A stretch of DNA of 26,228 bases from DASSWB01 sp035705495 (GTDB lineage Bacteria > Bacteroidota > Bacteroidia > Flavobacteriales > Flavobacteriaceae): contig DASSWB010000006.1 in the NCBI GenBank assembly GCA_035705495.1, positions 1 to 26,228 on the forward strand. The letters are read 5' to 3'. A program made the translations under genes and the position numbers. The notes below the pieces were generated by a model, which had not been told where the DNA came from, searched no databases, and saw only the letters and a program-made list of their open reading frames with translations. Shown here piece after piece: positions 15,378-22,836 of the stretch (positions are counted from its first letter, which is position 1; each line of letters begins with the position of its first letter).

Positions 15378-15461
15378 AACAAAAAATCGACACAACGCTT
15401 TAATTATCATGTCTTTTCGAAAAAGATTTAAACCTATATTTAAGGCAAATTTATTCTCCGG

Positions 15462-17231
15462 ATGGAAATTTATTTAACGGCGCTTATAATTGGTATTGGT
15501 ATTTTCCTTTTTGTGAGGGATGTGTTTTCTATAGATACTACTTCCATCGTTATTATGGCCTTATTTATAGTTTCGGGTATTTTGAGTCCGGAAGAAGGAT
15601 TCTCAGGATTCAATCATCCCGCCACAATTACACTTGGCTGTATGTTTGTGGTAAGTTCCGCAATTTTCAAAACTGGATTGATCGATGGCTTAAGCAGCAA
15701 GATTATTAAAATCGCAAAAATCAATTATTTGTTTGCGCTCATTATTTTCAGTTTAACATCGGCAGTATTTTCTGCTTTTATTAATGATACGGCCGTAGTG
15801 GCACTTTTAATTCCGATGGCTTTATTGGTGTGTAGGGAAACAGAAATTCCTCCTTCGCGCTTGCTCATTCCCATTTCCTTTGCTGCTCTTTTTGGTGGAA
15901 CTTGTACTCTAATAGGAACCTCAACAAATATTCTTGTGAGCGCCTACGCCCAAAAAAGTGGATTGGAAGCTTTTGATATGTTCGAATTTTCACTTCCGGC
16001 TTTGTGTCTTCTTGGAATTGGTTTGATTTATATTTTTTTTATCGGACCTATTTTACTTCCGAAGCGAAAAGATCCACAGGGAGGTTTAAAAAAAGAAACT
16101 GAAAAATATATTGCGGAAATAGTGCTTTTGGAAAACAACCGGGACAACGATAAAAAATTAACCGAGTCAAGATTGGTCAAAGACTATAACGCACAGATTT
16201 TAAGTATTGAAAGGAGAAATCAAAAATTATATCAGTTCAATGCAGAATCAATGTTGAGGGAAGATGATAAAATAAAACTACTCATAGATCCAGAAAACCT
16301 AACGAAAATAAGTAACTCAAAAGAATACAAAATAAAAGGAACCGATAAAAACCCGATTCCCAAAAAAACGCCGGAAGAAAGAAAAATATATGAGGTAATG
16401 ATTCCTTATGGTTCCCAACTGACTGGAAGATCTCTGAAACAAATGAGTTTCCGAAATAATTATTACGCTTCGGTTCTGGCCATTAGACAACGAAAAGAAA
16501 CCATCACAAATAAAATTGCGGAAGTCACTTTAAAAGAAGGAGATATGCTACTTCTTTTTGCAGCTGAAAAAGAAATCAACCAACTTTCTTCACAGAAAAA
16601 AGTCATTGCACTTTCCGAATATCAATCCAAAGCTATCAACTATAAAAAAGCAATCCCCGCACTTTTGGTGATTATTGGAGTTGTTGCATTCGCGGCTTTT
16701 GACATTACCTCAATACTCATAAGTGCCTTGGTAGGCAGTCTTCTTCTGATTACCACGGGAATTTTAAAACCTCAGGAAGCTTACAATGCCATTGAGTGGA
16801 AAGTGATTTTTATGATGGCCGGAGTGCTTTCAATGGGAAAAGCATTGGAAAAAACAGGCGGTTCTGAACTGATTTCAAATTTTATTTTCGACAATATGGG
16901 CGGATTGGACAATCGGTTGATCTTAAGTCTGATTTTCTTGATCACCTTTTTATCTACAAATGTTTTATCCAGCAAAGCCACGGCTGCGTTAATGACACCT
17001 ATCGTTATCAGTCTGTCAGCAGCTTTGGGAGTGAGCGAAAAACCACTTTTGGTCGCAGTGATGTTTGCGTGCTCCCTGACCTTTATGACCCCGATGAGCT
17101 ACCCCACAAATACGATGGTTTATACGCCGGGAAATTATAAATTCAATGATTTTCTGAAATTCGGAACGCCTTTAAACATCATCATTTGGATTGCCGCTTC
17201 TTTCATAATCCCCTGGTTTTTGCCTTTCTGA
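15462..17231 (+). CDS. SLC13/DASS-family permease with two TrkA-C domains
   Basis: A 589-residue inner-membrane transporter. About five to six transmembrane helices (1-200) precede a cytosolic insert (about 205-390) with two RCK-C/TrkA-C modules; the second (IYEVMIPYGSQLTGRSLKQM ... KEGDMLLLFA) is clear and the first more degenerate. Another set of helices closes the protein. The two substrate/sodium loops of the DASS fold are visible: FGGTCTLIGTSTNILV (144-159) and MSYPTNTMVY near the C-terminus. Similar proteins move dicarboxylates, sulfate or other anions; the TrkA-C modules probably sense ligands. The substrate is not predictable. It follows the acyl-CoA dehydrogenase by 84 bases and may or may not share its transcript. 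Confidence 0.9.
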   Translation: MEIYLTALIIGIGIFLFVRDVFSIDTTSIVIMALFIVSGILSPEEGFSGFNHPATITLGCMFVVSSAIFKTGLIDGLSSKIIKIAKINYLFALIIFSLTSAVFSAFINDTAVVALLIPMALLVCRETEIPPSRLLIPISFAALFGGTCTLIGTSTNILVSAYAQKSGLEAFDMFEFSLPALCLLGIGLIYIFFIGPILLPKRKDPQGGLKKETEKYIAEIVLLENNRDNDKKLTESRLVKDYNAQILSIERRNQKLYQFNAESMLREDDKIKLLIDPENLTKISNSKEYKIKGTDKNPIPKKTPEERKIYEVMIPYGSQLTGRSLKQMSFRNNYYASVLAIRQRKETITNKIAEVTLKEGDMLLLFAAEKEINQLSSQKKVIALSEYQSKAINYKKAIPALLVIIGVVAFAAFDITSILISALVGSLLLITTGILKPQEAYNAIEWKVIFMMAGVLSMGKALEKTGGSELISNFIFDNMGGLDNRLILSLIFLITFLSTNVLSSKATAALMTPIVISLSAALGVSEKPLLVAVMFACSLTFMTPMSYPTNTMVYTPGNYKFNDFLKFGTPLNIIIWIAASFIIPWFLPF

Positions 17232-17255
17232 AGATTCAGAAATAATTTTTCCGAT

Positions 17256-17600
17256 TTAAAAAAAACGAATTGAAGTATGCGTTCCCGAAATAAAGCAATC
17301 CAGATAATCTGTCAGCATATGGAAAATCAATCCGATACAAATCAGTTTTAAAATTGGTTTTCTTAAAAAAACAGCGCCGATCAGATAAAATGGGATCACA
17401 TAAAACGAGTGAAGCGGATGAAATCCGATACTGCAACGTCCTGCTTCAAAAATGGGCGTTGCCAGAAGATGATCCAAATCGACTGCCATTGTTGCGATGA
17501 GAACCAACCAATAAAACTTCCATTTTTTCGGATCAAAAAAATAAGCAATCGCACCAATGGCAATAAAATGAAGATAATAATGTGTAAAAGTTTGCAGCAT
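17256..17600 (-). CDS. DUF6122 membrane protein (YdjM-like metal-site pattern)
   Basis: A 114-residue integral membrane protein with about four hydrophobic helices, corresponding to the Bacteroidota family DUF6122 as I recall it (MLQTFTHYYLHF start, KWKFYWLVLIATMAVDLDHLLA, RCSIGFHPLHSFY). Histidines and aspartates are arranged as HYYLHF, DLDH, HPLH and HMLTDYLD. This pattern resembles YdjM-type membrane-bound metal hydrolases, so a metal-dependent function is possible but unproven. Its ATG overlaps the stop of the AsmA gene by one base (TAATG at 17600-17602), so the two envelope proteins are translationally coupled. It is convergent with the SLC13 permease, without an obvious hairpin between them. 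Confidence 0.85.
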   Translation of the reverse strand: MLQTFTHYYLHFIAIGAIAYFFDPKKWKFYWLVLIATMAVDLDHLLATPIFEAGRCSIGFHPLHSFYVIPFYLIGAVFLRKPILKLICIGLIFHMLTDYLDCFISGTHTSIRFF

Positions 17601-20254
17601 TATTCTTTATTATCTTTCGGGTCCTTTTTCTTTCCACCCAATAATCCGCCAAGAATATCTTTTACGGCATCTTTCACCTCATTTTCTTTGGTGGGCGTTG
17701 TTGTAGTGTTTGTTGCTGTTGAATCCTGTGGAGTCGAATTGTTATTGTTACCGCTGTTACCACCCAATAATCCGCTTAAAATATCTTTGCCTTTTTCCTT
17801 TAATTCCTCTTTTTGTTTTTCAATAATTCTTGTCGTTAGCTGGGTTACTGCTTGTTCCGTATTTAAGTTGATACGGGGCGATTGAAAGGTGCCTGTCACA
17901 TCTACAGGAAGATTCACTGTCATTGATTCAGCGTCCTGGGCACTTAATTTATTGAGTAGTTTTGCGACATCACCGCCCAAATATCGCGCTGGAACTTCCA
18001 AAGTGAAATCATAATCCATATTCATATCAAAATTATGTTTTCCCGCTGCGGTTACGTTGATACCTTTTATATTAAAATCGAAGGGTTTTATTTCAACCGC
18101 ACCGTTATTGAAAGTCAGATAGGTTTCCAAGTTATCCAAGTTCAAATTTTCCAAATCCAAAAATCCCAACCTTTCGTCCAATTTGGAAAGTAAGGTGGAT
18201 TGCTTCGGATTTATTTCTGCTGTGACCACCTTCGCCAAAGCATTACCCGCCAAAGTCTGCAAATTTGGGGTTAGGTCATTGTTCAAATTTCCTTGTAGAT
18301 CCAACTGAAGGTTTAAAACGCCCTCCAAGGCTTTTGCGACAGGTGCGAGTTTTTCAAAAAGATCCAGATTATTTAAAGTTTCCGAAATATTTAAAGATGA
18401 TAGTTGAAGACCCATTTTAAATTCTGGCAACTGTCCTTTTGTAGAAACATTTCCCGTTAAAGCAACGGCACCATCAAAAATATTGGATGTTACATTGCTC
18501 AAAGTGGCTGCTTGGTCTTTAATAATAATTGTACCCTTTGTGTTTTCAAGAACAAGGTTGTCGTAAAGCACACGATCGGCTGAAACATTGATCGTCGCAT
18601 CAAGAAAATCAGGCATTTTAAAACCTTCAACATTTCCTGTACTTGTGGTTTGAGTCGATTTGTTCTTGCTTGCAGGAGCATCCGTTTCAGTTTGCATCAC
18701 ATCGGCGACCGCAAAAGTATTGGAGGTTATATTGAAATTCCCCTTTAATTCCTGATCAGTAAAAAGATAGCCCATTAAATTTTTTAAGGTTCCGGAAATC
18801 ATCATATCTGTTTGTCCAGTTGTGGCTTCCATTTTTTCCAGATTGACCGTGCTGGGCTGAAAATCTATTTTAGCTTCGGAAATAACGATCTCATTCGGAA
18901 ATGCTTCTGCTTTGTATTTGAAATTTGTGATACTCGCTGTTCCGTTGCTTTTTACATTTTGATATTGTTCCTTTTCCAAAGATTCCATATCAAAAGACGT
19001 ATTGACATCGGCGGTAAGAATTCCGTTTAAATCTTGTTCCATTTCCAACGGATACGCCTGTTTGAGATTGGCGAGGTTTATGGTTCCGTTCATATCCAAA
19101 TCAACGAGCATATTTTCGGTCAAATTCCTGACTTTCCCTTTTGCTTCAAACCGATCTTGATCAATAGAAAATTTTAAATCATCGATACTTATATAAGTGT
19201 CTTCGGCCAAACCAGTTTCATTTTTGATTTGAGCGTCAATGTTGATATTTCGGACTGCTTTTGGCAAATCCGGATATTTAAAAGAAGCGTTTTCCGAAGC
19301 AATTTTTATATCCAATTTTGGAATGTAAGTTTCATCAACCCTTCCGTTTAAAAAACCTGTGACAATAAACTCGCCTTCTGTCGCTACATTTTCAATGTTT
19401 TTTGAATATTCTTTCGGCATAACGGCCAAGAAATTTTTGAAAGAGGAAGAAGGCGTCTTAAAGGAAATATCAATAAAGTTATGATCTTCATTGACTTCAA
19501 TAAAACCATTGAAAGTCAGTGGCAATTGATTGATAACAGCTTCGTTTTCAAGAAAAGTATATTTCTGGTTTTCCAGATCCATCTTGAAATCGGCATCCAA
19601 TTTTATGGCATTTCTTTCCAAATACTGCGTGCCATCAAAATTAAAGGAAATAAGACCCGAAGAATGAGTGCTAAGATCTGAAACCGCCGCGGCAAAATTT
19701 CCCGTCCCTTGATGATCAAAATCTTCTACTTTTAAATAAATCTTTCCGCCTTTATCAATATAATTGACTTCGGAATCGGCAATTTCATAATGTTGCACAT
19801 CAAAACTGAAACCGCTACTGGGTTTAGATTCATCTTCAACAGGCGCATCTTCTTTGATGGCGATATCATAGTTGCTGTTTCCCAAACTGTCAATTTTAAT
19901 GTTAATGACGGCATCCGAGATTTGAAAATCATTTACTTTCATTGGTTCTTCCGCACTATTGAACAGTTCTTTGATGGACATATTCAAAGAAACATTCTCC
20001 GCGAAGAAAAGGGTATCGCCTTCAAAAGGTTCATTGTTGATCACACTCAAATTTTCCAAGCTTAAAGAAGCCTGCGGAAAGTTTCTGATAAAACTCAAAT
20101 CAGTATCCGTAAAAGCGACTGTCGCATTCAAATTTTCATTGACGGTTTTCTTCACATAATCGACCATCTGTTTTTCAAAAATGAAAGGGGCGATAAGAAT
20201 GAAAATAAAAATGACCAATAATGTGATTCCTATTATTTTAAGTGCTTTTTTCAT
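17600..20254 (-). CDS. large AsmA-family envelope protein
   Basis: An 884-residue protein anchored by one N-terminal helix (KALKIIGITLLVIFIFILIAPFIF). A long periplasmic beta-rich chain follows, with the AsmA N-domain (TVAFTDTDLSFIRNFPQASLSLENLSV) and the AsmA-like C-terminal domain (about 690-800, LSKLDERLGFLDLENLNLDNLETYL...). AsmA-clan proteins (TamB, YhdP, YicH) form long grooves thought to carry lipids between membranes. The last ~60 residues are low-complexity (Asn/Thr-rich) and include the motif KDILxGLLGG twice, from a 16-bp direct repeat (17634-17649 and 17760-17775). ATG 20254 is chosen over the in-frame TTG at 20272, which lies in the promoter region. Coupled to the DUF6122 gene. 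Confidence 0.92.
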   Translation of the reverse strand: MKKALKIIGITLLVIFIFILIAPFIFEKQMVDYVKKTVNENLNATVAFTDTDLSFIRNFPQASLSLENLSVINNEPFEGDTLFFAENVSLNMSIKELFNSAEEPMKVNDFQISDAVINIKIDSLGNSNYDIAIKEDAPVEDESKPSSGFSFDVQHYEIADSEVNYIDKGGKIYLKVEDFDHQGTGNFAAAVSDLSTHSSGLISFNFDGTQYLERNAIKLDADFKMDLENQKYTFLENEAVINQLPLTFNGFIEVNEDHNFIDISFKTPSSSFKNFLAVMPKEYSKNIENVATEGEFIVTGFLNGRVDETYIPKLDIKIASENASFKYPDLPKAVRNINIDAQIKNETGLAEDTYISIDDLKFSIDQDRFEAKGKVRNLTENMLVDLDMNGTINLANLKQAYPLEMEQDLNGILTADVNTSFDMESLEKEQYQNVKSNGTASITNFKYKAEAFPNEIVISEAKIDFQPSTVNLEKMEATTGQTDMMISGTLKNLMGYLFTDQELKGNFNITSNTFAVADVMQTETDAPASKNKSTQTTSTGNVEGFKMPDFLDATINVSADRVLYDNLVLENTKGTIIIKDQAATLSNVTSNIFDGAVALTGNVSTKGQLPEFKMGLQLSSLNISETLNNLDLFEKLAPVAKALEGVLNLQLDLQGNLNNDLTPNLQTLAGNALAKVVTAEINPKQSTLLSKLDERLGFLDLENLNLDNLETYLTFNNGAVEIKPFDFNIKGINVTAAGKHNFDMNMDYDFTLEVPARYLGGDVAKLLNKLSAQDAESMTVNLPVDVTGTFQSPRINLNTEQAVTQLTTRIIEKQKEELKEKGKDILSGLLGGNSGNNNNSTPQDSTATNTTTTPTKENEVKDAVKDILGGLLGGKKKDPKDNKE

Positions 20255-20269
20255 ATTTATGAATGGTTT

Positions 20270-20277
20270 CAAAATTA
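20270..20277 (-). promoter_or_regulatory. -7 element of the AsmA operon
   Basis: TAATTTTG on the minus strand is an exact TAnnTTTG match ending 15 bases before the ATG at 20254, giving a leader of about 12 nt. The -33 is not obvious. Confidence 0.4.
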
Positions 20278-20352
20278 TAAATGAAAAAAATTTGAATTGA
20301 TACGTTCAAAGTTTTCCCAGGTAAATTTAATGCAAAGTGCTTGGGTTTTATT

Positions 20353-20360
20353 TACTTTTG
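20353..20360 (+). promoter_or_regulatory. -7 element of the HPPK-dNK gene
   Basis: TACTTTTG is an exact -7 match. Transcription would start about 38 nt before the TTG start at 20402. The -33 position has no TTG, so the call is tentative. Confidence 0.4.
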
Positions 20361-20401
20361 TGCTTTAATTTATTCATCCCTTCCAAAATAAAAGAAATCC
20401 T

Positions 20402-21523
20402 TTGATTCCGCCAAAAAAAGCATATTTATCCTTGGGCTCAAATATTGATGATCGTGTTGCTCATCTTGAAAATGCCATTCAGTTTCTTTTCGAAAATGTG
20501 GGCGACATAAATCAGATTTCAAAAGTTTACAGCACGCCATCTTGGGGTTTTGACGGAGCCGATTTTTATAATATTTGCCTTGAGGTGACAACGAGATTGA
20601 ATCCGCAGCAATTATTGGAAAAGCTTTTGGAAATCGAGCTGAAAATGGGTCGAAGTCGGAGCAATGAAAAAGGATATAAAAACCGAAATATTGATATTGA
20701 TGTCTTATTTTTTGAAGATGAAAAAATTGAATCCGAAGCACTTGTAATCCCGCATCCATTTCTTCACGAACGAAAATTTGTACTGCAACCTTTATCCGAT
20801 ATCGCTGGGGAGAAGAAGCATCCAATTCTTGATCTTAGCGTCAAACAACTTTTAAGTTCGGTGAAAGATAATTCTGAAATTCAGACCATCGATATCCAGC
20901 TTAAAAAACCTCAACTTAAAAATCCTTTTCACGGTTATAATTATATCGCCATTGAAGGCAATATAGGCGCGGGAAAAACGAGTTTGTCACATATGATTTC
21001 GCAGGATTTCAACGCGCGACTCATTCTGGAAAGATTCAAGGACAATCCGTTCCTTCCAAAATTTTATGAAGACCAGGCGCGATATGCATTCCCTTTGGAA
21101 ATGTCTTTTTTGGCCGATAGATACCAACAACTTTCCGATGATTTGGCGCAATATGATCTTTTTGCCGATTTCATCGTGTCGGATTACGATATTTTCAAAT
21201 CGCTCATTTTCGCGAAAATCACTTTACAGGAAGATGAATATTTGTTGTATTACAAGTTGTTCAATTTTATGTTCAAGGAATTGAAAAAACCGGATTTGTA
21301 CATTTATCTCTATCAAAATACAGAACGCTTGCTTTCCAATATTAAAAAACGGGGAAGGGAATATGAGAAAGAAATCAACAAGGAATATTTGACAAAAATA
21401 AACAGTGGTTACCTTTCTTTTATCAAAGCACAACAAGGTTTAAACGTTCGGATTATTGATATTTCCGATATGGATTTTGTGGAAAACAGAAAGGATTATT
21501 TGTCTATAATATCTGAGATTTAG
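20402..21523 (+). CDS. folK: fused HPPK (folate) / deoxynucleoside kinase
   Basis: A 373-residue two-domain enzyme. Residues about 6-160 are 6-hydroxymethyl-7,8-dihydropterin pyrophosphokinase, which activates the pterin for dihydropteroate synthesis. They include LSLGSNIDDR (9-18), PSWGFDGADFYN (46-57) and the Mg2+ site RNIDIDVLFF (95-104; Asp98 and Asp100). After a linker, residues about 178-373 are a deoxynucleoside kinase of the dAK/dGK family: P-loop EGNIGAGKTS (185-194), Glu210, the DR pair 239-240 and the lid KKRGREYE (316-323). The dNK half salvages deoxynucleosides, probably deoxyadenosine. The only start-type codon in range is TTG 20402; an in-frame stop lies 36 bases upstream. Both halves look catalytically intact. 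Confidence 0.93.
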   Translation: MIPPKKAYLSLGSNIDDRVAHLENAIQFLFENVGDINQISKVYSTPSWGFDGADFYNICLEVTTRLNPQQLLEKLLEIELKMGRSRSNEKGYKNRNIDIDVLFFEDEKIESEALVIPHPFLHERKFVLQPLSDIAGEKKHPILDLSVKQLLSSVKDNSEIQTIDIQLKKPQLKNPFHGYNYIAIEGNIGAGKTSLSHMISQDFNARLILERFKDNPFLPKFYEDQARYAFPLEMSFLADRYQQLSDDLAQYDLFADFIVSDYDIFKSLIFAKITLQEDEYLLYYKLFNFMFKELKKPDLYIYLYQNTERLLSNIKKRGREYEKEINKEYLTKINSGYLSFIKAQQGLNVRIIDISDMDFVENRKDYLSIISEI

Positions 21524-21573
21524 GATTATTTCCAAGAAAATATTAGGATTATTTCCGAAAAATCATATTTTTG
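21520..21573 (+). promoter_or_regulatory. XRE-S24 promoter with 14-bp direct-repeat operator
   Basis: TTAGGATTATTTCC occurs twice without mismatch (21520-21533 and 21543-21556), 23 bp start to start; a shorter AGGATTATTT lies at 21492-21501 in the preceding gene. The second copy covers the -33 region, and TATTTTTG (21566-21573) is an exact -7. The arrangement fits repression of the downstream regulator by its own product. The -7 ends four bases before the ATG, so the mRNA is probably leaderless. Confidence 0.6.
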
Positions 21574-21577
21574 TTTT

Positions 21578-22366
21578 ATGGGAACAGATATTTTTATTGA
21601 AGTCAAACGTTTTAAGGAAGTCCGCGACGACCATAATTTCACGCAATCGGAATTTGCTTCGGTTTTGGGAATCAAAAATTCCACTGCTGATATTGAACGC
21701 GGAAAAACGAAACTTTCCGGTAAAATTGTTGCCGAGCTTTTAAAACAATTCGCAATCAATCCTTTGTGGCTTTTTGGTGAAAGCAGGGAAAAATACCTCA
21801 ACTTATCAAAAGGTGATGTGAGTCCGAAAGTGGTGAGCTTGAACAGCGCCGAGAACGAGAATATAGTTCTGGTGAACGTAAAAGCTGCCGCCGGTTATCC
21901 ACATAATGTGCAAGATGTGGATTGGTATCAAAAATTACCGGCTTTTGATATTCCTCTGCCCGAATATAGAAATGCCACTTATCGCGGATTTCAGGTTGAA
22001 GGTGACAGTATGTATCCGTATTTGCGTCCAGAGGAATGGGTTTTGGGAAAAGCCGTTCCGAGTATCGAGGAAGCGAATAACAACAAAATTTATGTGGTTG
22101 TACTGTATGATTCGGTTTTGGTGAAAAAGCTTCAAAAACTGCCGACCGACAATTCAAAAGTACTGCTGATTTCCTTGAACGAAGAGTATTTGCCGATTGA
22201 GGTACCGGTGAACGAAATTCAGGAGTTATGGCAAGTCAACAGTAAATTGACTTTTAATTTGGATGCGCCTTCTGAAAACGGATTGCTGAAACAGCTGCAA
22301 GAATCAATGGCTGAACTTAAAAAGGAATTCTCTTTTTTTAAAGATGAAAAAACCCGCTTGGATTAG
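21578..22366 (+). CDS. XRE-type repressor with S24 (LexA-like) autopeptidase domain
   Basis: A 262-residue regulator. The N-terminal helix-turn-helix (about 10-65) reads LGIKNSTADIERGKTKLSGKI around the recognition helix. The C-terminal S24 domain has the Ala105-Gly106 self-cleavage pair in AAAGY, the catalytic Ser144 in EGDSMYP and the general-base Lys at 183/184 in LVKKLQ. Such proteins are stable repressors that cleave themselves upon a damage or stress signal. The C-terminal ~30 residues (LLKQLQESMAELKKEFSFFKDEK) look like a coiled coil. No umuC, imuAB or phage genes are near, so it is probably a chromosomal, not a prophage, repressor. The direct repeats in its promoter suggest self-control. 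It lies 54 bases after folK-dNK. Confidence 0.9.
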   Translation: MGTDIFIEVKRFKEVRDDHNFTQSEFASVLGIKNSTADIERGKTKLSGKIVAELLKQFAINPLWLFGESREKYLNLSKGDVSPKVVSLNSAENENIVLVNVKAAAGYPHNVQDVDWYQKLPAFDIPLPEYRNATYRGFQVEGDSMYPYLRPEEWVLGKAVPSIEEANNNKIYVVVLYDSVLVKKLQKLPTDNSKVLLISLNEEYLPIEVPVNEIQELWQVNSKLTFNLDAPSENGLLKQLQESMAELKKEFSFFKDEKTRLD

Positions 22367-22382
22367 TTCCAAACGGGTTTTT
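22347..22382. terminator. hairpin terminator behind the XRE-S24 gene
   Basis: AAAACCCG...TTGGA pairs with TCCAA...CGGGTTTT across a short loop that contains the TAG stop codon at 22364-22366. T-rich and A-rich ends suit both the plus-strand gene and the convergent lipoprotein gene ending at 22404. Confidence 0.75.
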
Positions 22383-22403
22383 GAACAAAAACTAACGATA
22401 TAA

Positions 22404-22652
22404 TTAGATGTCACCATCGGTATCGGTGGTGGTACTATCTTCCATAATAACTTCTTCGTCATCTAAATTATTATCTTCAGTGGTTTCAAATTCATCTTCG
22501 GTGGTTTCAAATCCGTCTTCAGTCGATTCCATTCCGTTGTCATTGTAATCTTCCAAATCGATTTCATCAACATCACGTTCAGTATCACGGCAAGAAACCA
22601 GTGCTGTACTGAAAGTGAAAATCGCTGCCAACATTAAAATCATTTTTTTCAT
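22404..22652 (-). CDS. small acidic lipoprotein with heptad repeats
   Basis: An 82-residue lipoprotein of unknown function. The signal sequence MKKMILMLAAIFTFSTALVSC ends in the lipobox ALVSC; the mature part of about 62 residues is extremely acidic (Asp/Glu) with many Thr. Two exact-type units and one degenerate unit of seven residues (EDGFETT, EDEFETT) come from 21-bp tandem repeats at 22474-22536. Low complexity of this kind suggests a flexible, possibly cation-binding surface protein, but no family is recognised. It has its own promoter, overlapped by a large dyad, and is convergent with the XRE-S24 regulator. Confidence 0.75.
   Translation of the reverse strand: MKKMILMLAAIFTFSTALVSCRDTERDVDEIDLEDYNDNGMESTEDGFETTEDEFETTEDNNLDDEEVIMEDSTTTDTDGDI
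22474..22536 (-). repeat. three 21-bp tandem repeats inside the acidic lipoprotein gene
   Basis: Units at 22474-22494, 22495-22515 and 22516-22536. The first two differ at three positions, the third is more diverged. Each encodes seven residues, so changes in copy number would keep the reading frame. Confidence 0.8.
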
Positions 22653-22655
22653 AAC

Positions 22656-22688
22656 GCTAAATTTTGTTGGTTACCTAACAAATTTAGC
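22656..22688 (-). promoter_or_regulatory. promoter and dyad of the acidic lipoprotein gene
   Basis: A 33-bp imperfect palindrome: arms at 22656-22670 and 22674-22688 form 14 pairs with two single-base bulges around a TTA loop. The exact -7 TAAATTTG (22679-22686, minus strand) lies inside one arm and the start codon follows three bases after the other. It may be an operator or an RNA hairpin at the 5' end of the message. Confidence 0.5.
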
Positions 22689-22780
22689 TATAACACGATG
22701 ATTTTTAAACGTTTGATTGCTAAAATTATACTAATTGTTGAAAAGGGAATTAAGCTATTTCGTTTTTTGGAATAACGAAC

Positions 22781-22809
22781 TTTTTTCAAAGTTTCAAACT
22801 TTGGAAAAA
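22781..22809 (-). terminator. possible weak terminator after waaA
   Basis: TTTTTTCAAAG (22781-22791) pairs with CTTTGGAAAAA (22799-22809) with one mismatch and a TTTCAAA loop, 27 bases after the waaA stop. The stem is AT-rich, so it is weak. Confidence 0.4.
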
Positions 22810-22836
22810 CTTACAAGAATAACTTTCCAGAACGTT

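Noticed and set aside
15378..15461. Gap before the SLC13 gene as a riboswitch or promoter
   Set aside because: I could find neither a clear -33/-7 pair nor a stable hairpin; nothing supportable.
17409..17885. 158-codon open frame on the plus strand
   Set aside because: It spans the antisense of two coupled genes (DUF6122 and the AsmA tail) and its Ser/Val/Phe-rich translation reflects the low-complexity tail.
20370..20825. 151-codon open frame on the minus strand
   Set aside because: It is antisense to the HPPK domain, which has clear catalytic motifs; no family resemblance.
21578..22366. XRE-S24 gene as evidence for a prophage
   Set aside because: No integrase, structural or lysis genes are near, and the neighbours are housekeeping genes, so it looks chromosomal.
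22741..22780. 6-bp inverted repeat TTCGTT/AACGAA as a terminator
   Set aside because: Short stem, nine-base loop and no T-run in the right place for waaA; the hairpin at 22781-22809 is the better candidate.
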